Source: Ampullaceana balthica
Lineage: Eukaryota > Mollusca > Gastropoda > Lymnaeidae
Reading direction: 5' to 3'
Assembly (NCBI GenBank): GCA_944989445.1
Contig: CALYLW010000058.1
Coordinates: forward strand, 913,501-977,500
DNA: 64,000 nt
The translations under genes were made by a program, and so were the position numbers. Shown here piece after piece: positions 46,391-61,300 of this stretch. The number at the start of each line of letters is the position of its first letter. Within the stretch, counting starts at the first letter, position 1. The notes beneath the pieces are model-generated. The model was not told the DNA's origin. It saw only the letters and a list, made by a program, of their open reading frames with translations, and searched no databases.

Positions 46391-49300
46391 GTGATAATTT
46401 TTTAATTTTTTTTTCTTCTACATTTAATTTAAATTTTATCTTAAGCTTAAAAGTACTTAACAAGTCACTTATCTCTTTTTAATTAAATGGTAATTTTTCA
46501 AAATAAATTTTACAAAAAAATAATTTGTTGATGTTGTTGTATTTTCTTTTCAATTAAAAGTATTCCTGTTACTATTTCTTTAAAGTCACAAGTGTATATC
46601 TTAACATTTTTAGATGATGGACAACTTAATGGATCAAAGTTGATTTCTTCTGTGAAAACTGCTAAACTATCTGATAATGAAGTTCAAACTTTGATTGACA
46701 TACTTCTGAACCGACAAGGCCTTACACCAACTACTCCTGCAGTTAATGAATCTTGGAATAAGGACAAGGTTGATTTTTAAAATTTTTATTATTGAAGGAT
46801 GCTGCAATGTATAAAAAAAAAGACATTTTGCATATAAATTATAAAGACTAAATTGTGAATGTTAGAGTTTTAAAAAGAAATTCTATTTTTTTTTATTACA
46901 GAAAAGTCAGAAAGGTGACCCTGTATATCTCTTAAAGAAACAACTGGAAGAAAAGGAAAAGGCTCTTCAGGAAGGTTTGGACTTGTATATAAGTTTGTTT
47001 TAGATGTTGCAATGTTTAAAAGTAAAAAGTTGAAACAAAAAGCAGTCAGCTGTTTATATTTCTATGGTAATTTCATATATTTTAATGATCTTTTTATTTA
47101 TTTTTTTTACTTGGAGTATGTATGCATCAATGTTACTTGGGTTGAAAGAGTGATTGACTTTATTTCATGTCAAAATTGTTTTTTTTAACAGTGTTATTTT
47201 TTATCGAAAGTATCTGATTTGTTGTACTATGTGTAATAATTTCAGAGCAAAATCTATCTTTAAGTGCAAATTCTCGTGTGAAAGAGTTGAAAAATGAATT
47301 GATATCAGAGAAGTCAAAATTAGCAGTATTAGAAACAAAGTTGCAGGAAAAATGTAATCAACATAAAACTGAAGTGGATGCTCTCCATCAAAGAATGCAA
47401 CATTCACATGAGCAACACCTGTCTGAGATAAATAACCTACAAGTAAAAATCAGACAGCTGGAAACTGGGGGTGATAAAGCTGCTGCTAATAAACTTGTTG
47501 AAGTAAGTTTCAGTTAAATAACAATCTCTAGTTTGCATTCAAAAAGGTAATCTTGAAATGTTAGGTCAGTTACGTGCAATCTTTTGCTCTTTGGATTCTA
47601 AAAATACTTTTAAAAAATTATTTTATAATTTGGGTATGAAATCAATATATTGTTTCAGATATTAAAGCACATTTTAGCACAATCCATCATCTCCAGCTTC
47701 CTCTTAATGATGGTATAATTTATAAAATGGCTAACCACACTAAGGAGATTCCAGACAACTGAGTTGCATCAAATTATTTTTTATAGAATTTACATGTAAT
47801 AATTTTAAAATGTAATCTTTTAAAATACAGGTAGTTAAAATAATTTTATAAACTTAATATATAGATTATATTTTAGTATAACTGTCTTTTAAAAAATTCT
47901 TCTTCCAGGAAAACAAGATTCTTCAAGAAACTTTGTCCCTAAAAGCGTAAGAGCCAAGAGCCATTTTTTTATATACTTGAAAACTTTTCCATTATTCTTA
48001 ACTCTCAAAAATGACCTTTTACAAACATATGATTTATTATTACAATTTGATCCTCACTTTACATCATTTGCTAATTATCCCAGCTGACTTCATTGTAATT
48101 ATTTTAATGTATGAATATAATGAAATTTAATCCATCTGCTTGTTGTGTGTTTACAGTAAAGAAACTGTTAGCCTAGGAGAGAAGGTTAAGCAATTAGAGA
48201 AAGAACTTAACAATGGCAGAAATGCATTCCAGGCCAGTGAAGCTGCAAAGAAAAGTTTAGAAACAAAGCTTCTCATCAGTGAAGAAAAATTTCACAAATT
48301 TGAGGCTTCTCAGGTAAATCTAAACATTTATTTAGAAAAATAAATATATAGTTGATTAAAGACAGATAAGAACCTAAACCTTAATATTTTAACAAAAGTA
48401 TATCATTTATGAATAGACATATATTTTGCTCATCAGAAAGATGTTGATTCTGTAATCAACAAAAGAGTAGAAGAAGTTAGCTTGGAACTTAGAAAAACAG
48501 AAGTAAAGAACACTAATTTGGCCTCTGATTTGCAAAAAGCCAATGCTGCTTTGACCACTGCACAAGGAGAATGCAGCAACTTGAAGTCCAAGTTACAAGA
48601 ACTTGAAAACCACCTGAGAAAAGCTGATGCTAGCAAAGAAACTGAGACAAGGTTGCAGGTAATTGAGCTTATTATAGTTTGAATACACCTAAATGATAAT
48701 TTATGTTATAAAAAGTTTTGATTACTCAATTGTTAAGTGTCACAGATGGTATTATTGATTAAAAGTAAATTAGAAAAAGAACTTTCTATTCTCAGTGTTT
48801 TTGGTTTTCATCATTTTATCTTTTGAATACCATAACATTTAAATGTGCTTAGTTTGAATAAAATTTTGATATTTTAGTTTTCAACTACAATGTCTGTGAC
48901 TTATATGCTTTGAATTTATCTTAGGAATCTGAACACAAACGCTCTGATTTGGAAGGGAATATTAAAAATCTGGAGAATCAGCTTGAGGACCTATCAGAAA
49001 GACTTGATGAAAGCAAAATTGAAGTTACTGTAAGTTTTAGCTTTAGGAGGCATTTTATGATTTTCTTCAAAAGTTTTTATTGATAAAAATGTCATATTTT
49101 CATTATGTTTGTCTTTATGGATATGAAAATTGTTATTCTACCTGTCTTAGCGATTACAACAAGAAAATAAAACATTGCAAGATGAGAATAGAACAATCAA
49201 TGAACGTCTCCAAACAGCTCCAGCTTCTAATGGAATTCATGAAAATGGACCAAATGTTTCCTCACCTGAATTGGAGCTTGTGTAAGTTTAAAAAAAAATC

Positions 49301-52300
49301 TTTTATTGATATTTTCTGTTAAAATTGATTTAAATCCAAATGTTGCTGCATTCCTATAATAATTTTCAATTTAAATAAAATACATGAGAGTATTTCAATT
49401 TATAATTGCTCTTAAATACTTGAGTTATTAAAAATAGATGACAAAAAGATACAGCTAATATTTGGTATTTTAGCCTTGCTGAAAAGAACAAAGAAATCAA
49501 CGATTTGATTGTTGGATTGGAAAGCCAGAAGAAAACGGTAACTAATTTCCAGACACAATTGGACAATAAATTGGCAGAAATAGCTGATCTGCAGAACCAG
49601 CTTACACAGCAGAAAACCAAAAATAATGTAAGATATTTGACATTCGTATCTCATAGCTAGTCCGTTGATATGCATTAGTAGAATTAACTTGATTCAAATT
49701 GTGTTAAAACTTTTCTGGTGCCCATTGGTTTTCCTGTTATGTATTATTAGGTAATGTAATACATTAAAATGCCAAGCCATTTACAATCTTCTTTATCCAC
49801 AAGTTTAATTTAACTATTCCTATGAGTTCTTTTTGTTATTCACCATATATTCTCCCAACTTTTTCTATTTTTATTCACCCTGTATCCTTGGCTTGGAAGT
49901 GGGAATCTCATATTGAACTATGCTTATTGTATTTTATGTGCTATAAGACTGTAGACGCACCTTAATTTTTTTAGAAATAAAAAAACCCCTAACATTTTAA
50001 TTTTTAACATTAATTTTGAGTAAAAGACTCCTGAATTTCAGAGGCAATTTTTCTAAGAAAAATGTGCATCTTATAGTACATAAATTACGGTGTTGTTTTG
50101 GATGGCTGTGGCCAAACACATTTAAACATTTACAATCATTACTAACACAACTGGAATTCTCTTAGATTTGTTTGGATTCTTTAAGAATACTTTACCCAGC
50201 TCTGTAATTCTCTTTGTTTTGGGAATGATGCTATCTTTTAACAAAAACTATTGTCGGACCTCACTAAGTTGAACTCAAAGGGACACCAAAAAAAATCGAG
50301 TTAGGGAAAATGGCGTAATAGGTGCAGATTAATCAAGGACGATGTTGATACTGAGAGGGGGGGGGGTACAGCCATACTGGCTAATAGGCGTGACAGGAAA
50401 GAGAGACAGTGTCTGATGTTTCACATGACAGGAAGCCAACTTGCTTTGACATACCGACACAAACCCGTGAGAGGAGACACCTTCCCTTCCCTCCCCCACT
50501 TTACTCCCTCCACAGTGGGATGGGGAAGTAAGATTTTTCTTTTTAAAAAGAGTCACATCATAATAACCCAAACGCCTTGGAAAATTCCACTATGGGAGGT
50601 TGGAAGCCAAACATCTTGGAGTCAAGGAGATCTAAAATACATTAGTCTTATGGACTTTGGCCGGGACGTAACAATTAATTCGATATAGGAAGGTTTTCGA
50701 CTTAGGGAAGTTTGACTTAGCGAGGTCCGACTGTAATTTGGAGCAGTTAAACTCTATGGAGAATAAAGGGAAGTTTGACTTAGCGAGGTCCGACTGTAAT
50801 TTGGAGCAGTTAAACTCTATGGAGAATAATAGCATGTGCTCACTCATGTTCTCACATAAACTTTTATCACAAAGTTTAATAAATGTAGTAGTCTAGCAGT
50901 TCAATAGCAAGAATAAAATTTTGTATAATTCATTGTTTGAAATAAGAGTATATTAAAATATGGGTCATCAACATTTACAACCATGAAAATGAAAAGATGA
51001 ATTCTGACTTAGACATGTTACAAACTCACCATCAACTACAGAGTAATATGTTAAAATAAATGTGCATTAGCCATATTTTAGAGTAATTAATATGTGTGTG
51101 TTTTGATGTTATAAAATTAGAATAAGAAATTTTAACATAAAATTCAATAAATGCATAGGGGTTGTAATTGTCTCTGAACTAAAATTTTAAAGTGAACTAA
51201 AATAATATTTACCTAATTTAAAATTTAAGCTATTCAAGAATTTTTTTAAAAAGTGCTTATTATTTTACATATGCAGACCTGTCAACCCTTCCGATTTTGT
51301 CGGACGTTTACGGTTTTTACCCTTCATTCCTACCTTCTGACAAACTCCTTAAGATTCTGATTTTTTATCATTAATAATTTTCACCTGTTAAAAAATCTGA
51401 GAGCGACAAAAATAAATACATCAAATAATAAAGAAGATTGAGTATGACAGGAAGGGGTGCATTTTTAACTATCCCCCTTCCTTGTTTTTTTTTCTACACA
51501 TCCACCATCGAAGCGAACCACGATCTCTAAATCTTTCTTTATTCATCAAATTATCTGATTAGTTCATAAAAAAATTTTTACTAGGCGAATAAAATAGTCC
51601 AGTTTTCTGTGAATTTCTTTTGGTTAAATATATCTTAGTTAAGTGGATAAATATGTAAATAGATGTGCTGAGAAAGCTTTTTCAGAAGAGCTTGAGCGTC
51701 AACAGTGGTAATAAAGGAACCAAAAAAAAACACATAATTTTCATCATTTACTAAAGAAGTAGGAAAACACTAATTTATTCAGCCATCTCCAAGTGGTGAA
51801 ATATTTGCATTCTGCAATCTGTGCAAGACCCACTTATCTATTATATATGGTTAAATGATAATAATAAACATATTTTAACACAAAAAAATACAAATGCTTT
51901 TCAAAGTAAAAAAGCAGTGAATCTACGACATCCATTTCCAATTTCTTTGCTATTGCTATCTATCTATCTATATATTTCTATAGACTATAAACTAGAACAA
52001 ATTCAAAAAATAGCTGCCAGATTCATTACTGGAGAATATTCGAAACTGACAAGAGTAACACCATTAGTTAAATCATTAAACCTTGAAACACTAGAGGATA
52101 GAAGAACCAAGAGCAAAGTAGTAATCATACATAAAGCAATTAATTCTAATTTAGAAATACAACACAAAGATAACGTAATACAACCCTCAGATAGACATAA
52201 GGATAAAAAACACCTTTCTTATTCCGTATGCAAGAACAAACACATACAAGTTTTCCTTCTTCCCGTCCGGAATTCGGGCGTGGAATGGGTTGCCTGAAGA

Positions 52301-55300
52301 ATCCAGGAAAACCAACACTTTATCAACATTTAAATCTCTAATAAAAATGCAGGACTAAACACAAACCATAGATAAGCGTAGGACGCAATAATCTTCTGTA
52401 TAGAAGGAGCGTCTGTAAACAGATAAGATAAGATTTCACCTAAATGAGCATGTGCAAGTAAGCATGACGAATTACCCTCGCTGGGGTCAACTAATCACAG
52501 TTAACTGTTGGCAAGCGAAGGTAGTGGAGGGGTGGGGCATGTCTTGAGACCAGCAATGCTTTTTGCATTCACTTTTGTTGTTCCTTCACAGAGTACATGT
52601 ATTTCGTAGTGTATTGGTTATTACATCTGCCTGACATGCGGAAGGTCTTAGGTTCAAGCCCCAGGGGCAACAAATTTTTTATTTCTAAATTTTTAAAAAT
52701 GTTTATGTTTATGCCCGTTTATTTCCCCTTTCTTAGCGAACATAAACACCGCTTGGCATGTATTTCGCAGGGAAAAAAGCTTCGTTCAATGTTATACCAA
52801 TTGCTTCATCAGATAACTGTCTGTTTCTATCGGTCGCATATTTCGTGGAAAAGATCATAGACGAAGTTGTTGCTCTCCAACTTGGAAAAATAGCTGTAAT
52901 ATTTGTTTCTCAACATTGGGATAACTTGGGGACATGCTCTCAGTTGTTCTCAGTGACGTAGTCATACACTCTCCTCAACGATACGCTCAGTACATGAATA
53001 CTTCAGGAGTATGTGGGAGCGAGGCAGAAATTGTAGCGATGTCCGAAATACTTCCAAAAAATGCATAGGCTGTTTCCCCAACGTTCACTCACGTTGTTCC
53101 TATTTGTTCGTGCTACTGTTTGTGTCCGTTCTCCCCCCCCCCTTTTCTATTTGCACTATCCATGAGTAAGTCTGCGGCGTTTTCTACGTATCTAGTGGAA
53201 TGTAATTCAGTTATTGGATCGTGTTATTTACCACTTTTCTTATTGAAGGAAATATTTCTATTGCCAATACCAATCTTTTTAATGCCAGTGTCAAAGAAAT
53301 GTTTTCAGAAATATTACAATGAAACAAAGGCAAGCATGAAAGTTGATACTCTTTCTAACTAAAATCAAATGCAATGCTAACTTCAGTTGACCAACAACTG
53401 AACTCTTAGCCTCAGTTCATGTATTGTTTTTCTCATATACTGTGGTGTTCTTTAGACTCTTCAGACAATGGAGGTAACTTTATATTTATTTAGTATGTAG
53501 TTCTTAAACCACCGACCCCCACCCGATGATGCCCCCTCAGGTGTGTAGACCTCCCCTCCCCCTAAAGATTATGTTAATGGGCAGCTCTGCATATGTCAAG
53601 TTTGTGCTATATTATTTTACCCCATGGTATCTTTTAAAAGTTTTTTGTCCTCCTGCATTTAAATTACCGTGAAAGATAATTAATTTTACCTTGTTTTTTT
53701 TAACATACTTTAATTTTTATTTAAAAAGAGTTTTGATATTGTGTTTCCAACTATTTTGAAAAGATATATGGCTGCTCTTTTTTTTAAAGGAGTAATTGCT
53801 CTGTCATGAAAGTCTGATGAGGCAAGTCGTCTCGGGTAGTTTAACATTGTATTCAATGCTTTGCAATTTCAGGAGTTGCGTGAAAAGAATTGGAAAGCAA
53901 TGGAAGCATTAGAAAAATCAGAAAAATCCTCAGCAGAAAAAGTTGATAAAGCTTTGAAATCTGCTAGGGTAAATATCTATCAACATATTGTCATACTTTA
54001 AAAAATATTATTTAGGGGTTAATATAGTAATCATTTTTGATACAAAATAATTTTGAATATATTCCATTATCCTCTGTTTTCAAATTTTACACTTAAATCA
54101 GAAGCATCTGATTTATACATACGCTTCAATTCTGCCTAAAATATTAAATGTGAAAAACTTTCAAATTACAATGTATATAAATTATTAGTATACAGATTTT
54201 TAAAAAAACAAAATATTATAATTGAATTCATGATGCCAGTGTTAGAGCTGAGCGAAAGAAACACTGTATGACAATAGGTACTCTTTTAACTTCTGTTTCA
54301 ACTCATGTCTCTTTTGCGATTTATCATGCTGTCTTTGAAAATTCTATGTACAACCACTAAATCTCTGAATTTATAAGGTTGATAGTACCAGCAAATCTCA
54401 TCTATCATATATTTGTTAATAAAATGTCATTGCTACAAGGCATCAAACATCATTTCAGGCTTTTGACCGTACCAATCATTAAAAAAAAAGATGAATTAGC
54501 TCAATGAGCTACTTATGAAGCATTATTAAAGATATAAATGACACTAAAAGTATTATTAAAGATATATAAACGACACTAATGAAATCTTGATAGTTTGACA
54601 AACTTAATCTTATTTGCTGAAATGATTAAATTGGTCGGTGTGATTATTCTTTATATTTTATACATGGTAAATATTAAAACATTTTGTTTAAAAAATATAT
54701 AAAAATGATTAAATTTCTAAATAAATGCATTAAGTTAGTGTCAAGAAGTTCCTACACCATTAATTAATGCTTTGCATTTTTACTTCACAGTGCCATATAT
54801 TAAAACTGAAATGTAAAATTGTCTTTTATTCAGATAACCCTTTACTGACTTAACTGACATCCTGTCTTGAATGATTTGGTTTTACACCTTGTTCTGTATT
54901 TGCATTAATTGAATAATCTGTATCAATAGCGTTCAGCAGTTATTTCTAGCAAAGAGACAATATACTTGCTTCATATCCATCAACCTACATATATGTATTT
55001 TTTTAGTTTTCTAGTTTTGTAGTTATAAAAGAAGTTTCCTTGTTACTAACAACTTAATTAATCAAATCAAATAATGAAAAATATGTGTTCCAGCTCTAAT
55101 TTGAATGAGATTTTTAAAATTTGTAAATTCCTGTTTTTAAATTCAATAAATAATAGTTTATTAGTCTGTAAAGAAAATAAATCACAATTTAATTGTATCT
55201 AGTCAAATTTGTGTTGTTTTCTGTTCATGATAAGGAATTGTTAAATGTTTTGCATTTGTGAGCATAAGATTTTCTCAAGAAGATAAATTCAGTGTTTCAG

Positions 55301-58300
55301 TCACCATGGTTCCTGAATAATTTTACCAGTTGCCTACGTCATATGCTAGCTTATTAGAAAGTATGTTTTGTATCTTAGTGCTATCATAAATGAATTCTTC
55401 ATGATTATCTTCATTATTTTGATTTAAGGTGGTCCACGGGTCAAAATATCAGTATTTCTCAAATTTTTATCAAAAATGAGATTTTGGTGAATTCTACTAG
55501 TTTATCCATTTATCTATACTTCGGCGTTTACCGTTTTCATTAAAATTGATTAAAAAGTGTTTAAAAATGTATTTGAAAGAGGTATAGGGAGATACCATTT
55601 TGACTTGGGGGCGAAAATTCGTCCAAATGTACCCTATAGGGCGCCCTTTGCTTTTACATTCATAATTATAAAGCTACCTAGGCATATTTGGTATCGTTGG
55701 AAAGCTTATCAACCCCACTGTGTAATGGACTCGTCCAACTCTCGAAATGAACTAAAATTCCCATCATGCAACATTTCGTTGCCTCATTTCGCAATGAAAC
55801 ATTGGATCGAGAAGCACAACCAATTATCGATCGAACAATTTTATTTTGGATGACTAAACAAAAGTTCAAATTTGGACACATTTTCTTGTGTTGAATAGGT
55901 AAGTTGAATTTAATTTTGTATTTAATAAACATTTTTTGGTAATTTTAGACCATGAATGAATTAGTTAGTTAGTTTTCAAAGCAGTTTCAGTTGTAGTAAT
56001 ACTAGTACTACTACTACTAGGATTAGTATTAGTAATTAGGCTTAGCCATCGTGAATCTTATGATTATGAAACATGATATGATACGCTTATGTGTAATGGC
56101 AAACAAATTAAATAATAGCTACCGGTGCTAAATAATATTAAATTTAAATATAAAATTATATATTTAATAGAAATAAACATTCAAGTTCTCATTTCCTTAT
56201 GTTTGTGCTCGTAACACGTGTCTAATTTGAAATGACGATGAACAAAATTATTTCGTTGTCAATGACTCATTCAATGACAACAAATGTAGTCAATGACAAG
56301 CATGATGATGAATATCAATGAAAAATTGAGTGCAATAATCCTAAATACCCTAAAATTAAAAACAGATATATACAAAGAAGAAAAATCATAACAAATAGTT
56401 ATAATCCTATTATTATTATCATTACTCAATACTTTTTGCCTACATTTGCATCGAATAAGTATAAGCCTATGACGCCTATGTTATTCTTCAAAATTGAATA
56501 ATACAACTTTTTCTATTTTCTAAAATGCAGGAGATAAAACCCCTCCAGGATAAGAAGAGCCAGGCAACTGATGAAGAGCAGACCAGTACTATCTTCAAAG
56601 AACTGTGGTAACTCTTCACCACCAGCTATGAACAGTGGTCACTTCTCTCCGCCATCAGCTTCAAGAACTGAAAAATCACTGGGCATCACATCGGTACATC
56701 TAAGGGCATCACATCGGTACATCTAAGGGCTCTCTGCTTCAACATTCATGCAGATCGATGCCTTTCAGCCTCCATGGCTGAATGCTGGGGGACTTTCCTC
56801 ATTCGAAATGAATGTAAAAAACACACACTGAACTGGATTTATTTACTTTCATGCAGCATGCGTGCCTTCGTCACCTCATCTTCTTACTCATCAGTTGTAT
56901 GCGACTGCAACTTTTGAATGTCAGCAAAGGAGCTGTGGCTCAAAGCCTTAGTGACTGGATCAGGCCATGCTCTTATGGGGATGTTTTGTATAAGCCTATG
57001 ATGCTCTTTATAAATGAATAAACACCAGAAGAATACATTCAACCTGCATGTTATCACCCAAGTCTGGCACCTACGAGGAAAAGCTGTTGGAGCTCGCAGT
57101 GGATAATTTGAAATTGATATGATTATTTATTTATCAATTTTATTATTTATATTTCTTTCTTTACATTCTTTTATTTTTATGCATTGTTTATGAAAATATT
57201 TCATTCATTAGTTGTCAATATTACAAAGTGTCATTAGATGTAAGTATTGAAACTTTTTTGTGCATATTTTATTATTGTTCAGGAATTATATTTTTTGTCT
57301 TCAGATGTTACAGGAGAAATAGTATTGTAGCTGCAGTCTTCTACTTTGCAATCTATTTCTATTGATATTCTTTACACAGTTTATTGTTGTTTCTTTCATA
57401 AATGTGTCCTACAATGTTTTTGTTTTTTTTTAATTTTGTACTTTTTATTACGGTGGGGGGTGGTGTTTGAAAATTTTGAGAGATAAAGTTTATTTTTGTC
57501 TTTCTATATTTTTAAACAGTTTTTATTACTCATGGATAATGTATGAATGATATGCATGTATCCTATATTGTTTGTATACTTCAGAATTTTTAAAATATCA
57601 TTCTTATACATCTTTTTATGTTTTTCTCACCTTTGCATTTCCTCATTTTTAAGAATGCCAAATATGATAGGTTTTAAAGTATTATAGTTACAAGCCTCAA
57701 ACTTTGCAAGTTTATTTCTATTGATATTCTTTATACATTGTTTATTGTTTTTATTTTAAAAGTGTCATGGAAAATTAATATGTGTCTGCCACTTTTTATT
57801 TTGGCAGGGTGATGTTAGAAAAAGTATGTGAATCATATATTATTTTTGCCCGTCTGTATTATTAAATAGTTATTTTCACTCATGGTTGATGTATGAATGA
57901 GATGTATGTATCCTATATTGTTTGTATACCTCGGAATTTTTGAAAATATAATTTTTCAACTTCTTTTTCGTTTTTCTCAACTTTGCATTTTTCTCATTTT
58001 TTATGAACGCCAAATGTGATAAGTTGAAAAATATTATACTTACAAGCCTCAAACTTTGCATGCATATTACCATTGATATTCTCTATGACTTCAAATGGCC
58101 ATTTTTTTTATTTTTCATTCTGGAAATTTTAAATAATTTTTTTTATATTGCTACCCCTGAATATTTGACCAATTGTGCGGTGACCTCACGTGAATGTGAT
58201 TTGTAAAAATTCAAACAAATAAGTTGTAAATATCTCTTTTTTAAGTTTTTACAAATATCATTCTTAGTCTGTATACAAAGTTTCATTATGATTTTTTGAA

Positions 58301-61300
58301 AGAATAAATTTTTATCACACTTTGCGCAAATGTCAAATTTGAATGAAAATTTTCGTTTTTTTGCAATAAAATTTTATTTTTTTCAAATTTCAAATTTTTT
58401 TCTTCATTTTTCTTCTTTCTAATTGTTTGTTGTTGGCCTGTGATATTTTTTTTTCCTTAATAAAAAAACATAGAAATTTTTTTTTCCCCCATGGACCACC
58501 TTAACTTAGGAGTTAAGTACAGCTGGAATTTTAGAGTCTGAGAGTTATGATAAAGCTGTCTTTCAAAGGCTGTTCCCTGATATACAGATTTCAGAAAAAC
58601 TGGTAATTAATTATTTCTATGCTTATAATAATATGTTTTATAATTAGTGAAGCTAATCAAATAAATGTGAAGCTTAAATAAAAATAGAATTACACTTCCT
58701 TTGAAGAAACATTTCACCTATTCTTTGTATCTTGTTTCAGGCTCACAAGGAGTGGGTTGTTTCATTTGAAAAGCAAGCAGCTAAAAAGCTACAAAATGCA
58801 AGTCTATATTTCTGGCCATTCAAATATTAATATTAGTTGATCTCAATAATTTTAAATGAAATACTCGCCATAAAAATTGTGCAATGCTAAGTTATATTGA
58901 AATAATATTTTTTTCAATATGCCTTATTAGGCATTGTCAAACAATTCTTGAATTTAAAAAAAAATTCTTTGATAGTCCATATGTTTTCTTTTACAGATTT
59001 CTGATGCCAGCAAATCATCTAGCTTGGAAAAGGAAAATGAGCTGTTGAAAAGTGAACTTGATGTTTTGAAAAAAAGTGTTGAAGCTCTCGTAAGTAAAAT
59101 TTGCTATTAAAAATATAAAAAGTTTAAAAGAAAATGGTTTTTAAAGTTAGAGAATGGATAAAGAATCCTATTGGATAAATCTATGTTTGTATTTCTTTAG
59201 GTAACAGTCACTCAAACTAATGCTAATATATGAAATATATAACCCTTATAAACTGTCTTAAAACTGCTCTAAATAAAATTCTTCAAAATACCGCAACAGC
59301 ATTCAATTTTCCTGTATTGCCGCAATAAATATGTGATGTAAAAGGGGATGAAACATTAAAAAATAAATAATTATCGAGTGGGTGTGTGACATATTAACAC
59401 TAATTGGAATTCTTATAAAGTGCCTAACTTGAATGTATAGTTTGTGAAGTAACTTGATAAATGGGAAGAAGTCGCCATTTTTTATGGCTATGCCTAGGCA
59501 CCACTGTTTGATTGGGTTATTGATAGTTTGTTGTAAAAGAACAATTTCCAAACTAGTGTTGAACTCTTTTTCTCTGGAATTATTTTCCTCATTCTGACAG
59601 AATTATCTATTTTGAAAATTTGTTACGCGCTACCATGCTATCTTTAAATCATATGTTATAATTGTTATAGAATGCTGTTTACAAACAATACAGACTCATG
59701 TTTTTATTTATATAAAATAATATGATTTTGATTTTGTGAATATAAAAACTGAAAATAAAAAACACATTTTTTTTTACAAAAGCTCATTCAGAGTCACACA
59801 AAGATAAATTTTCAAATCCAAAATGTAAGAAAAATGTGTTTTTTATGAACTATATTCAAATTTAACGCACATAGAAATAACTTCACATAAAAGAAATACA
59901 ATAAAACATCAGACCTCAATATCCATTGTCATATGGAGGGGAAAAGTCTGAAGATAGAACTATTTACAATGGGTCTGAAAACTACACTATGTGTTTCAAC
60001 TAGAAATTATTTTAAAAACTATCTAAAATTGCACTTTGTCGTGGTGCCAAGTTTAGCAGCTTTAAAATTAGATTCTATAATGTCTATATTATTATTTGTA
60101 GCAGAAATATTAGGCCTGTTAGGTATTCTATAAGCTATTTGAGAGTGGGGCAGGGCTAGTTGTTCATCAGCAGATGAATTTTCCACTTCATGTCAATTTC
60201 ACTACTACTTCTAGCTCTAGGTTTAAATTTATTTTTTACATTTCATCCAGTAATAAAAAAACCTGATTATTAAAAAAAGAAATATAATTAAACTGAAATG
60301 CATTGATACAAATATAATTAAACTGAAATGCATTGATACTTATTTTATTTTTATGTAAAGTGCTATGAGCCCAGTTTCTTACTGAGGTTCAGCGCTATAT
60401 AAATTATCAATTTATTATTATTAAGTTCATGATTCATTAGGAATTAGAAAATTACTATGAATAATCATAAAAAAACAATACCTCTTACTTGTACAATAGT
60501 GTAGTATTTATAATTATATTAGGTCAATCACCAAATGAGCCGGGTTGAGAATCCATGTTTGTATACAAATGTTAAAATGAAAATAAATACAACTGCTTCA
60601 AACGCTTCATTTTCAGTGACTTTTTTTATTCAAGGGAAATCATTTTAGATTACATTGCAAGTATTTCTAGTTGAATAGCTAAGAAAAGAAATGAAACAAT
60701 CCAGCTTTAATAACTCGACAATGCCTTCATCAATCCGTTAACTTTTTTTAAAAATTGACGATGGGAGGTTTGATCTGGAGAAAAAGTTAATTAATTGTAA
60801 AATACCATGTGACTATTACAAAAATATACATTCATGAACTTCATAGATTAAGTTAGATAGGAAATTATACAAACTGTGTACTGCTATGTAGGCTGAAAAT
60901 GGAAATATTATTCCAGAATTCCAGTGAAGATAAACTGAAAGTGCTTCAAGATAAGCATACAAATGCTCTCAAACAAATACAAGAATATGAGAGACAAGTT
61001 ACTGAATTGGTGAGTAGAATATTTTTTCTTTCTGTACAATACCATCCTTTTAAGTAAATTTATTTCCGGGCTGATACATAATTTACTGTCTTAAATTTAT
61101 TTTTTACATTTCATCCAGTCATAAAAAAACTGATTATTAAAAAACGAACTAATCAAACTGAAATTTTGATCGAAATTAAGCTTTTTATGGTATAAAACAA
61201 TTGGCTAGACACAAGTATAGTTGAGATTTGCAACATCCAAAGCCTTCATGAACAATACCCTCTTTCTCTCTTGAGTTCAAATATTGTGACATTGGTAGTC

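Larger units (their letters stand above)
49628..53872. other. RRBP1/KTN1 intron 10, 4.2 kb, with transposon insertions
   Basis: Contains a pogo-like element (50251-50733), an AT-rich stretch with nothing recognised (50830-51980), a LINE fragment (51986-52434), and a Helitron-like repeat split around a tRNA-Val-like sequence (52462-53195). No additional coding exon was found. Confidence 0.7.

Noticed and set aside
52599..52672. Functional tRNA-Val gene
   Set aside because: The acceptor stem pairs poorly and the sequence is embedded in a repeat; a tRNA-derived pseudogene or SINE is more likely.
49628..53872. Extra RRBP1/KTN1 exons in intron 10
   Set aside because: Open frames there belong to a LINE, a pogo-like element or unsupported sequence; exon 10 and exon 11 already join in phase.
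58797..58803. GT donor four bases beyond the end of exon 13
   Set aside because: It would shift the frame and create an immediate stop in exon 14; the GC donor keeps phase 0.
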